64,000 nt of DNA from Ditylenchus dipsaci (taxonomy: Eukaryota; Nematoda; Chromadorea; Rhabditida; Anguinidae): NCBI GenBank assembly GCA_004194705.1, contig SADC01001345.1, positions 248,001 through 312,000 on the forward strand, given 5' to 3'. Position 1 is the first letter of the stretch. Each line of letters opens with the position of its first letter. Of the stretch, positions 1-11,634 are shown piece by piece. Below the pieces are notes generated by a model. That model did not search any database, was not told where the DNA came from, and worked only from the letters and a program-made list of their open reading frames with translations. A program made the position numbers and the translations under genes.

Positions 1-84
1 CGGGTATCAAGTATTTTTTCAGCGGACAACATTATAACAGCAGGTGTGTGCCCGGTCCAGCTCTCAAAATTTAAAATCGACTAA

Positions 85-325
85 TAAACTTTTGATTCTT
101 TTCGAGACAACAAAGATATAAATTATTGATGTTCCATGCTCTGAATTTGGCTAATTTCAATGCTTAATTCGCTGAATTCTTAAAACCCGGCTCGAGGCGC
201 AATGCTCCACTATATCACACTAATTACAATTACATACTAATTATAAAAAGGATTAGCGTGACACATTGACTCTAGCTCGACAAAACTTAGAAAGAAACGA
301 AACACAGTGTGATTTACTCAGTCCG
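85..325. repeat. Dispersed repeat, copy 1
   Basis: About 240 bp that align by eye with 45,495-45,750, sharing stretches such as CAATGCTTAATT, GATTAGCGTGACACAT and CAGTGTGA in the same order. The second copy lies against the left end of the pogo element. A weaker relative may lie at 56,460-56,600. No coding potential is visible. Confidence 0.6.
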
Positions 326-909
326 AAGGATACTCAATCGAAAGAGAAGGAATTGAGGATGGTTGACAACGAAATATTGAGAAAAAATGATGTAGCTCAT
401 CATGTAGCTAAACAGCAATAATAAGAAAAAAGAAGCGAAAAAGTCACACAACCTCATATGCGAAATACTATATGAAAATGAGCTAGACAATCGCATGCAA
501 TTAAACTTGAGCCTCTTTTAAATGATATGGCCATGATATATAAATATTGTCTACACAAAACACAAATTTCGAACATGACCTTTTAAAAATTGCTTTGAAT
601 TTTCATTTGCTGGAACTGATTGCCGTCCTGAATGCATCCGTTTTTCAATCTATAATTTCGATAGAGCATTAACTCGTAGTTCATAGAAGCAAGTTAAAAA
701 ATGATGTTGTGAAGGTGTTATTTTTCACAGTTCAATGATCTGAATCTTATCTCAATCTTCATTAATAACAAAATGTTTTTGTCCAGAGGATCGGGCATGA
801 CCAATAAATTGCCTAAGGTTTTTTCTTAAATTATTATTTTTTTCATAGATCTTGAAGAACGGAAAAATAATTTTGACCCAGAGGTGAGTAAAAGTCAAGG
901 AAAAATGTG

Positions 910-970
910 ATGCCCCGAGTGGGAATCGAACCCATTACAACTTTCATTCTACCACTGAGCTACCGAGTCC
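910..970 (-). repeat. Degenerate tRNA-derived sequence
   Basis: On the minus strand there is an A-box-like stretch (GGTAGCTCAGTGGTAGAA) and a good T-arm/B box (GGGTTCGATTCCCAC). The segment between D-arm and T-arm is only about 13 nt, too short for an anticodon arm, and the acceptor ends do not pair. It is a tRNA relic or SINE head, not a functional tRNA. Confidence 0.55.
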
Positions 971-1556
971 GTTAACACGCTGCACTTTGTTTTCATTCTT
1001 TTTCTTGAAGAGCGCCCAGTCAGCCTTCTTACAGGTGGACAGCTAACCGGGCTATAGGCCGGTTGACCGCTCCTGGACACGTTTTTGCTTGAGCTAAAAA
1101 ACGTGTAGACCAGCTAACACACTTTTCAAATAAAATTAACTTTTTAGACCTTGACTTATAGGCTGATCATTGACTAAAATTTTGAAGCTTATTTGTATAA
1201 AGATTATTTATATTGCTCTTTTGAAAAAATTTCGATTTATTTAATTATTGTAAGACAGAGAAAAAGAAAATGCAAATTACTTGCTTTTCTTTTGATTCCC
1301 AAAAGAAAAGTAAGATATATATTGATGCACATTCCAAGTCACTGATGGTTCTTTATGTGCTGCTGGTCTTAGCTTGCTACCACAACAAATATTAGAATGT
1401 ACAAGCAAAGAAAACAGAGCTTCATAATGTACTAGTGAATTAAACCGCTATTTGCAAAAAGTGCAATTAAACACACACCGGTTTAATAGCCGGACACTCA
1501 GCTACCTTTCCAAAAGATATGCTAGTGCTCATTTTGTGCTTATATCTTTATTAAAA

Positions 1557-4139
1557 ATGCCTCTTACCAGATCACAAGTGTTTTTAGTGTGTATGCTTGT
1601 AAGTTTATATTGTACTTATTATCAGGTTAGATTCAATACTATAATATTTAGATCTATTTGATCAAATTATCAGTAGTAAAATCCATGGAAAATGGAGTTA
1701 TCGGAGAGCCAAGAGTAGATTGTGGAGGTATGGTCAAGTACTGCAGACATTTAGGGCCTATATAAATAATAGCAATAATAATGCTTCAGGCTTTCAAGGT
1801 GTTTTTTCGAAAATTTTTATTTCAAAACCAATTTTTAAATCAAATGACTAAAATATCAAAATGGTATAAAAAATCATGTTGGGTTGTTCCAGAAATTTTT
1901 TAACATTTAGTGCGGACCCAATTATTTATGTTGGTTGGTAGTAATAAGCTGTTTAGTTGAGTCCATAAATGTGTGGATCAGAACAGAAAGTCCTTTCAAA
2001 GGCCGTTTATATGCGGAGGAAGAGTCTGAACATCCGGAATGTGTCCACACTTACTCTGGTAAATTATTTAAAAACTTTTCATAGCCTTATGAAATGGCTC
2101 AGGTCCCACTGCTGATCATCTCGATTCTCGTGGCGCTGAATTCAACATACGGTTTGGGCAATGCAATATGCGCCGTCAAAGAGTGCTTAATCCTAGAGGC
2201 GTCAGCTACAGCTTTACTCTAGTCATTTCCTTCCACCCAGTCTTCTTGACTGGGGTGGACAGAGCCTTCAATATTAAGTGCTTTTTTCTGGAAGCAGTCA
2301 AAGCTGTGGATACCTCATTGGATGTTAGGTAGTCCAATTATCTCTGTAAATATTTGTGTAAACCACCTATTTAGTGCACTGAGCACCCATGTGGTCGAAC
2401 AAGAGGTAAAATACAAATATAATATAATTATTGAAGGACCATACAGCCCCCACGATCCTGTCCCCTCCCCTTATAGACACGCCGAATTTGATTTGTATTA
2501 ACTATGGTTTCTTGCGTCCGATCTGTAGTTTTTTTTTACTTTTAGTTCACTCTGCCACAGTGTAACTACCACCTCAAACAAAGTCCCGATGGACCCTTTC
2601 TCAAGTTTGCCAATATAGGCGAGCCAATCACACATGTGTGGAGTTGTGATGGAAGTGCTGGCGTACTGTATGGAGTGCTAATACATAGTTGCTATGTGGA
2701 TGATGGAAGGGGCAATCGGTTCGATCTAATGGACGACCGAGGGTTGGTGAAACTTTGATAAAAAAAAATTGGGGCACTAGAATGCTCGCCCAATTACCCA
2801 CCCGAACAGGCCCCCTATGAAAAAATAACAGGGTGTACCAAGGCGAAAAATCGGTTCTTATTCTCTGATAGAGCCAAATTTCTCGTAAGCTAGTTCAAAA
2901 TCTTCGTGAAAATTGAAAAAAATTGACTTTTAATTAATGTGTACCGTACTTATTCTAAAGGCTTTTTCCTAATGGCCGAAAATTTTGCACCCAGACCCAC
3001 TCCTACACCGCACCCAGACTCACACTTTTCATACCATTCAAAAGTGGCGCATGTGGGTGTAGGTGCGGGTGTGGGATTTGAGTGCTTGCCCGTACTACCG
3101 TCGATCAACCAAGTGTTCATAAATATTTACTTAAAGTAGAACAAAACATTAATAAAAAGATAAAAAAAGGCCTCAGGACTTTTTGAACCGGTCGGGGCAA
3201 CAAAGAAGGGTTTTTGTTATTTTTGTTTATTTATACAAAGCAAAATAAGCATATTTCAGGTGTCCCACAGACAAATACTTACTCAATGAAGTAGTCTATG
3301 ACGAGCAACACCTTGGTGCATTCGCTAATACCCATGTTTTCCGCTACTCTGACAGAATACAATTGTTTTTCACTTGCACTCTACAGTTGTGTTTCAAAGA
3401 AGACGGGGGATGTCAGGGAATAACTGTTAGTTGCTAATGTTTCACTTTCCAAATTATACTAAACTTTTTCAAGCCTCCAACGTGCTCTGAAGCCAAAAGT
3501 GGCTCAATTGATTTGAGTATAGGAGCAATTCCACCACAGATTTTGACTCATCACCAGAGAATACCACCACCGGGGGTGTCTGCTGAAAGAAATTTGCTGA
3601 GAAAGTTGAATAGAAGACCATCCGGTAGTTCTACCACAGCAAATTCTGCTTCAATACCTCAGTTTCTTAACCATCAGTTCCCTTTTACGTGAGTTAGACA
3701 TGTTTATATTCTTACAGTTGACCTTTTAGCAATCCATTCAAAGACAGCCCTCTAAATGGTACTGATGACATTGAAGAAATTGTGAACACATCCACCAGGG
3801 CAAGTCGAGAAGCAAACAACGGCATGGAAACTGATTTGAGCGTCGATTTGACGGTTTTGCCATTGCACCAGAGCATCTCTCCAACTTTTGAATCTGGTAA
3901 ATATTACGCTTGTATAATAATTTATACATTTTTCAATTAAGTGTGTTTCAGAGCCATTCAAGCAAGACCATCAGGCACTTAAATTTTCTAGATGTTTATC
4001 TACATTTGATGTGTTTTGCATAGCTCTAGCCTTTTTGGTAACAATATTGGCAACTGCTTTCGTATCTAGTATCTGTGTGATTAGATGTAATAAGATTAGA
4101 CAAATCAGGAGGATCCATTTTTTAGAGAGAGCATGTTAA
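1557..4139 (+). CDS. ZP-domain (cuticlin-like) membrane protein A
   Basis: Predicted type I membrane protein of roughly 470 residues, a component of apical extracellular matrix or cuticle. Exons read from frame and splice sites: 1557-~1625 (signal peptide, uncertain), 1674-1727, 1957-2058, 2103-2328, 2375-2405 (a 31-nt micro-exon), 2546-2742, 3260-3425, 3474-3688, 3730-3896, 3952-4139. From exon 2 on all phases agree. The ZP-N part shows ENGVIGEPRVDCG, FKGRLYAEEESEHPEC and LNPRGVSYSFTLVISFHP, then VDRAFNIKC. The ZP-C part has HSCYVDDGRGNRFDL and CPTDKYLLN with regularly placed cysteines. A basic RKLNRR (exon 8) could be the furin-type cleavage site. The last exon encodes one membrane span (IALAFLVTILATAFVSSICV) and a short basic tail. 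Exon 1 does not join exon 2 in phase with the donors I can see, so the start is unsure. It is a paralogue of the gene at 53.3-57.4 kb. Confidence 0.85.
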
Positions 4140-4168
4140 ATTAGTGTATTATCAAATTTCTAAATTTT

Positions 4169-4176
4169 AAATAAAA
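4169..4176 (+). terminator. Poly(A) signal of ZP gene A
   Basis: An AATAAA hexamer about 30 nt after the stop codon, in an AT-rich 3' end. The next gene starts only about 130 nt downstream of the stop on the same strand. Confidence 0.5.
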
Positions 4177-4268
4177 TATTCTTCTTGACGTACATTTTGA
4201 GAATCCATTTGAAAAAATATTTATAATTAATATATACAAACACAGCGAATTTGTATTCCACTGCTGAA

Positions 4269-6847
4269 ATGAGTGCTAAGAAAGGAGGAGACCGCAAGCT
4301 GACCCACAAGGAGAAGGCTTCCATCAAATTTACTGAAGCAGTAGATCCCCCGTTTATGCGTGAAATTAAAGCTAAGTTGGGCTACAAAGAACCTTGCACC
4401 GTCAATGACAAGGTTGTTTAAGGTATTGGTAGAAATTGTTTTGAAAAAGATGGTTTAGTTTGCAGACAAGTTCAAGGAGGATGAAGATGACGGGCTAGAA
4501 GACAGAGATGACATCCGAAATATGAAAGAAGAAGAAAGACCCCAGATTGTGGTGCTCAACGAGAAAACAGATGTGTCCAAAGAACAGCTAGACAAGGAGA
4601 TTGAACAGCATCAGGAAGTGGAAGACAGTAAGCCTTTTTGTAGTGAAAAGAAACAGTGTAGTTGAAAATGAGGTCACACCGAAATGGTAAAATTAAATTA
4701 TTAGGCTGCCCTCATACTCCCGCGGGATAGGGCATGCGGGACAAGTGCCCATAAAGCCATGGGACCCGACTATTTTTCAATCCTGGCAACAGATACAATG
4801 GTAAATCGACCCTGCTTTATCACGACAAAACTAATATATTTACTGTTTAAACATTCAGAAAATGACTTTTTTTGGCTGTCCCGCAGGTCCTGTCCCGCGC
4901 GTACACACTCATTTGGCGAAACTCATTTGGGGCGCCCTCATTTGGGCGCCATTATTATATAGTGATTTTTAAATTATTTAAATAGTCTGAAAAGGCTATG
5001 TTAACCTCAGAGCTAGCATGTAAACCATCAGGTACCTGCCTAAGAAGAGTATCCAGCTCCACAATCCAAAAATTTTAGATATTGTCAAAAAAAAATTGTA
5101 CCCAAAACCAAGCGTTGAACATGGTTTAATAATACCCAAACAGCAACTTTCCTAAAAAACGCACGTGCCGAGGTAGGTACGTGACTTAAAAGAGTATCTA
5201 TCAAGATAATTTTGACACTGGTGTCATATGCTCCCTCTCCCCCAATTCTCGGCGTGAAGTGTTACTTTACCACTTGGATCATAAACGATAAACGACCCAA
5301 CTTGCGGCCATATACTTAGAACTCATTTAGCTAGTTAAAAATGGAGGTGAAAAATAAAGTTTACACTCAGGGGGACTCGAACCAGCAACCTCGGTGACGT
5401 GTATATGAAGCTTTTGTATATGAAACACCCCTCCCCAATTTAGACCAAGTGGTCGTCCACTTGGATCAAAATTTCTTTTACGTTTTTCGGGTTCCAAAAC
5501 AATTTTTCTGCACTGATTCGAGCATGCTGAAAATGGTTCAACAATGGTAAATTACGCTTTATCGAGAAATTTTGAGTTATTGCTAACGATTGATTTTGAT
5601 AAATCAATGGTTAGCAATAACTTAAAAATTTCTTGATAAAACGTGATTTTATCACCGTCAAACTATCTTCAGCATGATCAAATTAGTACAAAAAAATTGT
5701 TTCGGAACCCGAAAAACACGAAAAACAATTTTTGATCCAAGTGGACGACTACTTGGTTTTATTGGTACATGAGACATCCAGCAAGACTGTAATATAAAAA
5801 AAAAAGATAATTTGAAAAAAAAAACGTTGCCAACTGTCCTTTAACCCAGAAAAAATTTCACTAAAATTTTGGTTGGACCACCTTAGAGGGTGAATTCATC
5901 GAGGATGAATTGGTCGAGGACCGCTGAGGGCAGATCTAAACTATTGAAAAGTAGATCTAGACCATTGAAAACAGGATCTGAAACACTGAGGTTGGAGGTT
6001 GAAAATCAAGGTTGAGGTTGAAAATCACTATATAATAATGGCACCCAAATGAGTTTTGCCCAAATGAGTACGAACAGTCCCACGGTACAAATCTGAGGAT
6101 TTGACCGCGCGATATTGACCTACGGACAGCCTAAAACCCGTTTTTATAGTTATTATAAAATCTGCCATGTCTATGCCGTAGAGCATGGCGATTTTTTTTT
6201 TAAATCTGTTGAAAGCAGTGAAAAATGATGGCTGAAAGCCGAGACACTAACAAAAAGTGTTTATTGTCCCGTGTCCCGCGGATATATGAGGGGACCGGAT
6301 AACGAACTTTAAGGTACGTTTACAATAACCCAAAATCCCACACCCGCACCCACGCTCAGGCTCACAATAAAATTTGAACTAGTCAAAAGTGATGAGTGCT
6401 ACTGTGGGAGTGGAATTTCAGTGTTTACATATAAAGTGTGGGTGCGGGTGTGGGAGCGGGTCTGAGCGCTATTGTGAACCTGCCTTTAGCCTCATTTTCC
6501 AGCATGTTAAAATTAGAGAAAGTGAGATACATTTTATTATTGGTCTTTAGTAAGGTCTAGGCTTTAACGAACAAGTGATTTTCGTCAAAATTGTAAAGGC
6601 AGTAAAGCTATAATCTTTGATTTGAAAACTCACATTGAATTTTTACAACTTTGTCTTATTTTGCTAAATTTCAGAAAAGAAAATTGAAGAAGGCAGAATA
6701 ACTTTCAAAAAACCAGAAAAACGAGCGTCAGAAGACGGCAAAGAAACAGAAGCTGGTATCAAGAAAATCAAAAGCGATTCAGCTACCATGAAAAAATTGC
6801 AAAGCTCCAAGTTGTTGTCTTTTGGGGACGAGGAAGACGAGGAATAA
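4269..6847 (+). CDS. KIAA1143-like protein (DUF4604)
   Basis: Small acidic/basic, probably nuclear protein of about 140 residues related to human KIAA1143; its function is not established. Exons: 4269-4412, 4471-4627, 6675-6847. Matching features are an N-terminal basic start (MSAKKGGDRKLTHKEKASIK), an acidic centre with QIVVLNEKTDVSKEQLDKEI (family VVVL.....LS.EE), the GRITFKKPEKR segment and a C-terminus LLSFGDEEDEE like the family LLSFDNEDENE. Frame requires the exon 2 acceptor after GCAGACAAG, 5 nt past the first CAG. Intron 1 is 58 nt; intron 2 is 2,047 nt and filled with an inverted-repeat element and a fold-back. The gene follows ZP-A closely on the same strand. Confidence 0.85.
4703..6132. 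mobile_element. Inverted-repeat DNA element in KIAA1143-like intron 2
   Basis: The ends AGGCTGCCC (4703) and GGACAGCCT (to 6132) are inverted. Inside them CCATTATTATATAGTG (~4950) is inverted at ~6025 as CACTATATAATAATGG, followed on each side by the same ATTTGGG/CCCAAAT words. The arms are therefore about 100-260 nt with decay. No transposase frame is visible. It contains the palindrome at 5444-5757, making this a nested insertion. Confidence 0.55.
5444..5757. mobile_element. Fold-back element (about 310-bp palindrome), copy 1
   Basis: The left arm starts ACCAAGTGGTCGTCCACTTGG and the right arm ends GTGGACGACTACTTGGT; the arms remain complementary through GAGCATGCTGAA and CTCAATTTCTCGATAAA-like words to a central loop near 5600. 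Just left (5358-5392) is a minus-strand B box (GAACCAGCAACCTCGG context). A sister copy lies at 19,159-19,567. Confidence 0.75.
6316..6485. repeat. Small inverted repeat with CCCACACCCGCACCC arms
   Basis: A G/C-rich arm, CCCACACCCGCACCCACG near 6340, is inverted near 6440 (GTGGGTGCGGGTGTGGGAG). The ends (GTTTACAATAACCC and GCTATTGTGAACCTGCC) also mirror each other. A shorter relative is at 2985-3085. It resembles a miniature inverted-repeat element. Confidence 0.55.
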
Positions 6848-6867
6848 TAAGAATTTGAAAGTCTTAT

Positions 6868-7122
6868 TTATTGTTGTAAATAAACACAAATGAACCAAAA
6901 AAAATAAACAAAAGTATTTACAATATTACAAAAAAATGTATCGAGGCGTGTTTTAACGCGGTAAAATGATGATTTACGGTGTAATTTCTTGTAGACCATG
7001 CTATAAGTGATTGCTTCGACTCCGAAAATTTTGAAAAATAACCGATTGAAGATTGACCATAATACGGGTTCGGGTACCATGGCTTTTATTGAAAAACTTT
7101 TCCTGTCAAATTTCAACTTCAA
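6868..7122 (-). other. Possible minus-strand exon(s), unidentified
   Basis: An 84-codon minus-strand open frame ends just downstream of the KIAA1143-like gene, in convergent orientation. It has a hydrophobic C-terminal stretch (CNIVNTFVYFFWFICVYLQQ). Upstream, ~7105-7215 in another frame reads SAPPLYHSDADANDSVFCSS, which looks coding, then stops. I recognise no family and no start exon. It may be chance in AT-rich DNA. Confidence 0.2.
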
Positions 7123-7448
7123 TTATTTGTTTCTCAATATTTTCATCACGCTCTTGTGATGAAGAACAAAAAACACTGTCATTAGCATCAGCATCTGAGT
7201 GGTAAAGAGGTGGCGCACTTTGAAGGTTAGTCGTCGGTTCAGTTCAGGGTACTTACTCTGTTTGTCCCTTAATTTTGGTCAAAAATTTTCAATTTTTTGG
7301 CATTTATAAGCCATTTTTTCTTATTTTTTAAATTCTATTGCTTATTTATTGTATTTTCAGTGTTATATTCTATGTCACTAAAAAACGTCAGTTCTAACAT
7401 ACGCCAGCTACCCCTACGCTTGAGTACTAACAACAAGGGGGAGGACTA

Positions 7449-7676
7449 CCGTGTTTGCTTTTGTTGTATTGCTTCAATACAACTCCCCCCTCTAATTGAA
7501 GCTCCCCTCCCTCTAATAGTAGCCCTCCCCCCCCTTAAGAAGGGGTTTGAACAATAGTAGCGCCCCTTAAAATTGGCCTATTTGGGCCGATCTTGCCCCC
7601 TCTAATTGTAGCCTTCTTCCCCCAGAGAGGTTGGTTGAAAATTAGTAGCCCGAGGCCACTATTAGAGAAAATACGG
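7449..7676. mobile_element. CCGTATT-ended miniature element
   Basis: The left end is TA-CCGTGTTTGC and the right end is ATTAGAGAAAATACGG-TA, with repeated CCCTCTAATNGTAGCC words inside, inverted between halves. The termini and the TA flanks match the pogo element at 45.75 kb. Confidence 0.65.
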
Positions 7677-8240
7677 TATTTTAAATTTGTGATTTCCCGA
7701 AATGGGGGGGGGCAAAAGGAAAAAGTACCCACTTTCGACTGTTTGACTTTTACAAAAATGCTTCATTTTCAATTATCGTTTGAACTTCATTAATACCCCC
7801 CTTTTAAATATTCCAGTCGGCAACGAGACCCTTTAACCTGTGCATGCTTCACAAGAAAACACCTTAAAAAGAAACCATCTCACTGCGTCAAAAACACCCT
7901 TCGGCTATTTCCCTTGTTAATATTATTTACTTAAAAACAAGCTGTTCTAGCGGTTTTTTTAACCCTTAGCTAACTACAGGTTTACTGTAAACCAGCCATT
8001 GTTGTTAGTTAACTATGTAGCCACTTTGGAGTGACTTTGAGTCAGCTATGAACTAACTGTGAGTACGGGTAACGAAAAGGGCTCTAATCCACTCTAGGCG
8101 TCCATAGTTGCTTTAAATGTCTAATGAGTTTGGGCGTCCAAGAAAAAAAGTTGAGTGTCCAATGAAAACTTTAGACTTCCAGATGAAACAAAGCATTTTT
8201 TCAAATAAAAAATGTCATGTCTTAGTAACAACTATATGAC
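7677..8240. other. Non-coding stretch
   Basis: AT-rich sequence with scattered AGTTAACTATG-like words that recur throughout the window. No coding signature. Confidence 0.5.
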
Positions 8241-8264
8241 TATAGTCTATACCCTATATAAAGA

Positions 8265-8560
8265 TGTTTTACACCGTTTTGTCACTGGAGCTCGACAAAA
8301 AGAAACTCTTTGTACATTTTATATCATGAGGTTAAGGTAAGTCATGTCTAAGGTAAGTGAGTGCGGGCATCTCTAACTCTCAAGCCTGCGCCCCTGAAGT
8401 GACTCTGGATGCATGAAAGGAGCTTGAGTTGAGATGCGCACACCCACATACCTTAGACACAAATCACTCCAAAGTGACTCTGGATTCATAAAGATGTAAG
8501 CATACCAGAGTTTCTTTATGTGGTAGGCCCCAGTTAACAAAACTATGTTCAAATTTCATC
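8265..8560. repeat. Relative of the 62.3-kb element
   Basis: Shares GTCACTGGAGCT, TCTAAGGTAAGTGAGTG, TGAGATGCGCACACCCACATACC, AGTGACTCTGGAT and GGTAGGCCCCAGT with 62,490-63,230 in the same order, but has a single 76-bp unit instead of seven. Confidence 0.7.
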
Positions 8561-8599
8561 TTTTTAAAGTCTCTAGGCACCCTTTCCAGAAAAAATATT

Positions 8600-9880
8600 T
8601 AAAAATCTAAACTATTTTTCGGCTACATATATGGTTGGAAAAACTATTTAAGCTTTGATCCAGTGATAATTAGATTTTGCTCTGACCATAAACATATGGC
8701 TATTGAATATAGAAAGACTATAGAAGATGCTGTCCAAAAACATTGGACGTTTAATTGATTTATTGGACGCCTCAAATTTTTTACTCGAGACCACTGGACA
8801 TCTGATTTTTCATTAGACGCCTAAAGCGACTATGGACGCTTAAAGTAGATTAGTAGCACGAAAAGTACCATAGTACAATTTTTACGCCTAAATTTCACGC
8901 CTAGCTAAAATAAAGTTTCATAAAGTGTTGTAGAATAAGGCATTAATTGTGGCAATGTAATTTTTAAGGCCTGAGTTCAACTTTATCTCATTTGACCATA
9001 ATACTAACTAATTTGACAATAAGTTGACTGGTATGCTTAGGCTTGGGCAAAAGTATAATTCTGTTTCTAAAAACTATGGACTGGCAGAGACTTGCAAATT
9101 TAGCCAGGGCTGCCCTAAAACAACCTGTGTATGCATTATCACTTCTTGCCTCAATCCCACTTCAACTCTTTCTTTGCCAAAGATGTTGCTGGTTAAATTT
9201 TTGTTGTTGTTGGCGGTGTAGGGATGGACTTACTTTTTCTTTTCTTTTACACTCTTTCTCAACTGCATCGCACTAGTAACAACAACACCGACAACACACA
9301 ACTAACCAACAGCAACAACAACTACGCTCCTCATATAATAAATATATAAATAAATGCGAAACCAATTTTTCGCCCCCCGCTTGTTATCGATTGACAATTC
9401 TTGTTGTTGTTGTTGGTGTGGTCTTACGCTAGTTTGCTGTTGTTCCTTTCCTACTTAGCAGCTTTACTCATTTAGTTCTGAAAAGTGTGGATTCTAATCT
9501 CGATTTTGCAAAAATTAAAGTGACCAAAAATCTAAGGGTTGAGATTTTTAGATTTTTTAAGCATACTGACGACATTTTTCCGTGTCCTTCTGTCCTGCTG
9601 TCCGCCGTCCCTTCCTGAATTTTTCAGTGACGCCTTCGGCCCAATTTATTTTTGTTCATGATACCGACCCTACACCTTGAAGGGAATGCCCGTGCACGAC
9701 ACGGAAAAAGGCGGGGACCAGCAGATTTTTTTTCGAACAAATTTTACATAAGTTATTATCTAGATTTTCAAGTTTTCTGTCTACTTTCTAAAGTATTATA
9801 AGGAGAGCGTAGCCAGAAAAATCTGACGGTGGGCTAACTCCCTTGCGCCAACCTGGTCTTTGTGGTAGCTCGAGGATGAG
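8600..9880. other. Non-coding; GTT/CAA-rich island
   Basis: No genes. The part at 9,090-9,480 is richer in G+C and full of TTGTTGTTG / CAACAACAA runs in both orientations. Similar islands lie near 10,640-10,850, 16,400-16,760 and 21,300-21,740. They could be regulatory or simple low-complexity repeats. Confidence 0.4.
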
Positions 9881-9884
9881 AATT

Positions 9885-10305
9885 TGTTTCTATTTGCTTT
9901 AAATTAAGACTATTTAGGACTATTTGAGTCCTAAAAGGGTCTTAACAATAGTATGGTCCTGTTTTAAGATTATGGTCCTATATAAGACTATAGTCTGCCA
10001 TCCCAAGAATTAAAAAAAAACGGACATTTTCGCATAAGAAAAGAATTTGAAGCAAAAAGTGCATTTTATGTAGTGCTTATCGCCATTTTGAAGCGAAAAA
10101 AAAAAAGATTTTGACTAAAACTTTGAGAAAAAGGTTTGAGGTCCAAAAAAGGACAAATCTTTTTAAAAAGGATATATGGTAGCCCTGCTATAGTCCCATA
10201 TAGGACTATAGGCCTATATAGGACCATAGTATTAAAACAGGACCATACTATGATTAGGACGTTTTTAGTACCATAAATAGTTTTATATAGGACCGAATTC
10301 TCATG
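9885..10305. repeat. Inverted repeat with GGACTATAG words
   Basis: CAATAGTATGGTCCTGTTTTAAGATTATGG near 9945 is mirrored near 10,230 (ACCATAGTATTAAAACAGGACCATACTATG), and GACTATAGTC/ATAGTCCCATATAGGACTATAG words repeat inside. Probably a decayed miniature inverted-repeat element of about 420 bp. Confidence 0.55.
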
Positions 10306-11129
10306 CCTGATTAAACCTACAATGAGAACTATTTAAATCATTGAACTTAACTCGTTGTTCATTATAAAAGGTGTTCATTATTTGATAGACTATCAACCGA
10401 TTATTTTGAAAATAGATAGAATGTGGTTGAAATGTATCCAACATTGCACTACAATGAGCCGACAGCGATGGTATATTTACAATTGTTATTTTATTTTTAT
10501 TCAGGCAATCGTTTGTAATACTTATGGGTAGGAGTCTTAAATATTTTTGAAGGCCAACCCTTTAGTAAATGTCGACGGCTAGTTTCACCACAAAAATAAA
10601 ATTCAGTAAAGGGTTTGTTAAGTAGTATTAAAGTCCAAATGGCATGTGTCTCATTGATGTTTCTTCAAATAATTTGGTGTTGTTTTGCATTCCTTTTTCA
10701 CCTCCACTGTTACTTATGTGTTGTTGTTGTCTGCCACTTAATCGATTGTTGTTGTTTTGTGAATTGTTGTTTCTTTGGGAGAGTAGTGGTACAAAGCCGG
10801 ATTTCGCTTTCTCTTCTGCTTTTATGCTCTCTGCTTAATTTTAACAAATGAATTAGTAGCTGCACCAGTCAATAACTTTCCACTAATAACTATGATGATT
10901 ATTGTCTTCTTATAGTTGTTATTCTGGATATAAGCTAACATTGGTATTTCGCTTATACAGGTGTCTCAGATTAAGCACAAGCGGCTCGTACTTAAGTGCA
11001 GCGTATGTCGGGACGGACAATTGCATTGTTTCCAAGATGCGTTCCTGGTCTGGTTTCGTCCGAAATGATTTTTTCTGTATTTTGATGTAACCTCGATTCC
11101 ATTTGACCCTACTTAGTGATAGGCAGGCT

Positions 11130-11340
11130 GTACGAGCTTTCGTAAGAAGACAATTTCGTAAGAGCGAATTTTCGTAAAAGCGAATTTTCGTAAGAAATTT
11201 TTTTCGTAAGAGCGAATTTTCGTAAGAAACTTTTTCGTAAGAGCGAATTTTCGTAAGAAACTTTTTCGTAAGAGCGAATTTTCGTAAGAAACTTTTTCGT
11301 AAGAGCGAATTTTCGTAAGAAACTTTTTCGTAACGCGGTT
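11130..11340. repeat. Tandem 30-31-bp repeat
   Basis: About six units of TTTTCGTAAGAGCGAATTTTCGTAAGAAAC directly inside the left terminus of the 2.7-kb element. Remnants of the same words occur at the right end (13,735-13,800) in inverted orientation, so these are subterminal repeats. Confidence 0.8.
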
Positions 11341-11457
11341 TTCAGTAACATTAGTGATATTTTAAGTTGCTTTTTTGCTTTTTGATCCTCCTTTGATGTT
11401 TCTTATAGCTTCTGTGATGTTTTGACCAAAAATAGTCAAGAAAAAAATGAAACAGTC

Positions 11458-11521
11458 AGAGGGTGGAATCGAACCACTGGTGAAAAAAATTTATTCCATC
11501 AACTTACCTACTGCACCATAC
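11458..11521 (-). repeat. tRNA-like sequence (SINE head)
   Basis: On the minus strand the A box TGGTGCAGTAGGTAAG is followed after a reasonable distance by the B box GGTTCGATTCCAC. An acceptor stem does not form. It lies inside the 2.7-kb element. Confidence 0.5.
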
Positions 11522-11634
11522 ATGCCACTAATGGCAAATAGCTATGTGTAGTATATAATACTAGAAAGCGCCTATGCGGCAGATGCCGCATTGTCCCAGT
11601 TTTTGTAGATAGTTTGAGACTTGCGCTGATGGTT

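Larger units (their letters stand above)
1..1556. other. Non-coding stretch left of ZP gene A
   Basis: Apart from the dispersed repeat and the tRNA relic, this stretch holds only short AT-rich open frames with no protein character. The promoter and 5' UTR of the first ZP gene should lie in its right part; no clear core promoter motif is visible. Confidence 0.5.

Noticed and set aside
908..970. Functional tRNA gene
   Set aside because: No anticodon arm and unpaired acceptor ends despite good B box. The same holds for tRNA-like pieces at 11.46, 13.13, 20.78, 29.37, 48.6 and 59.5 kb.
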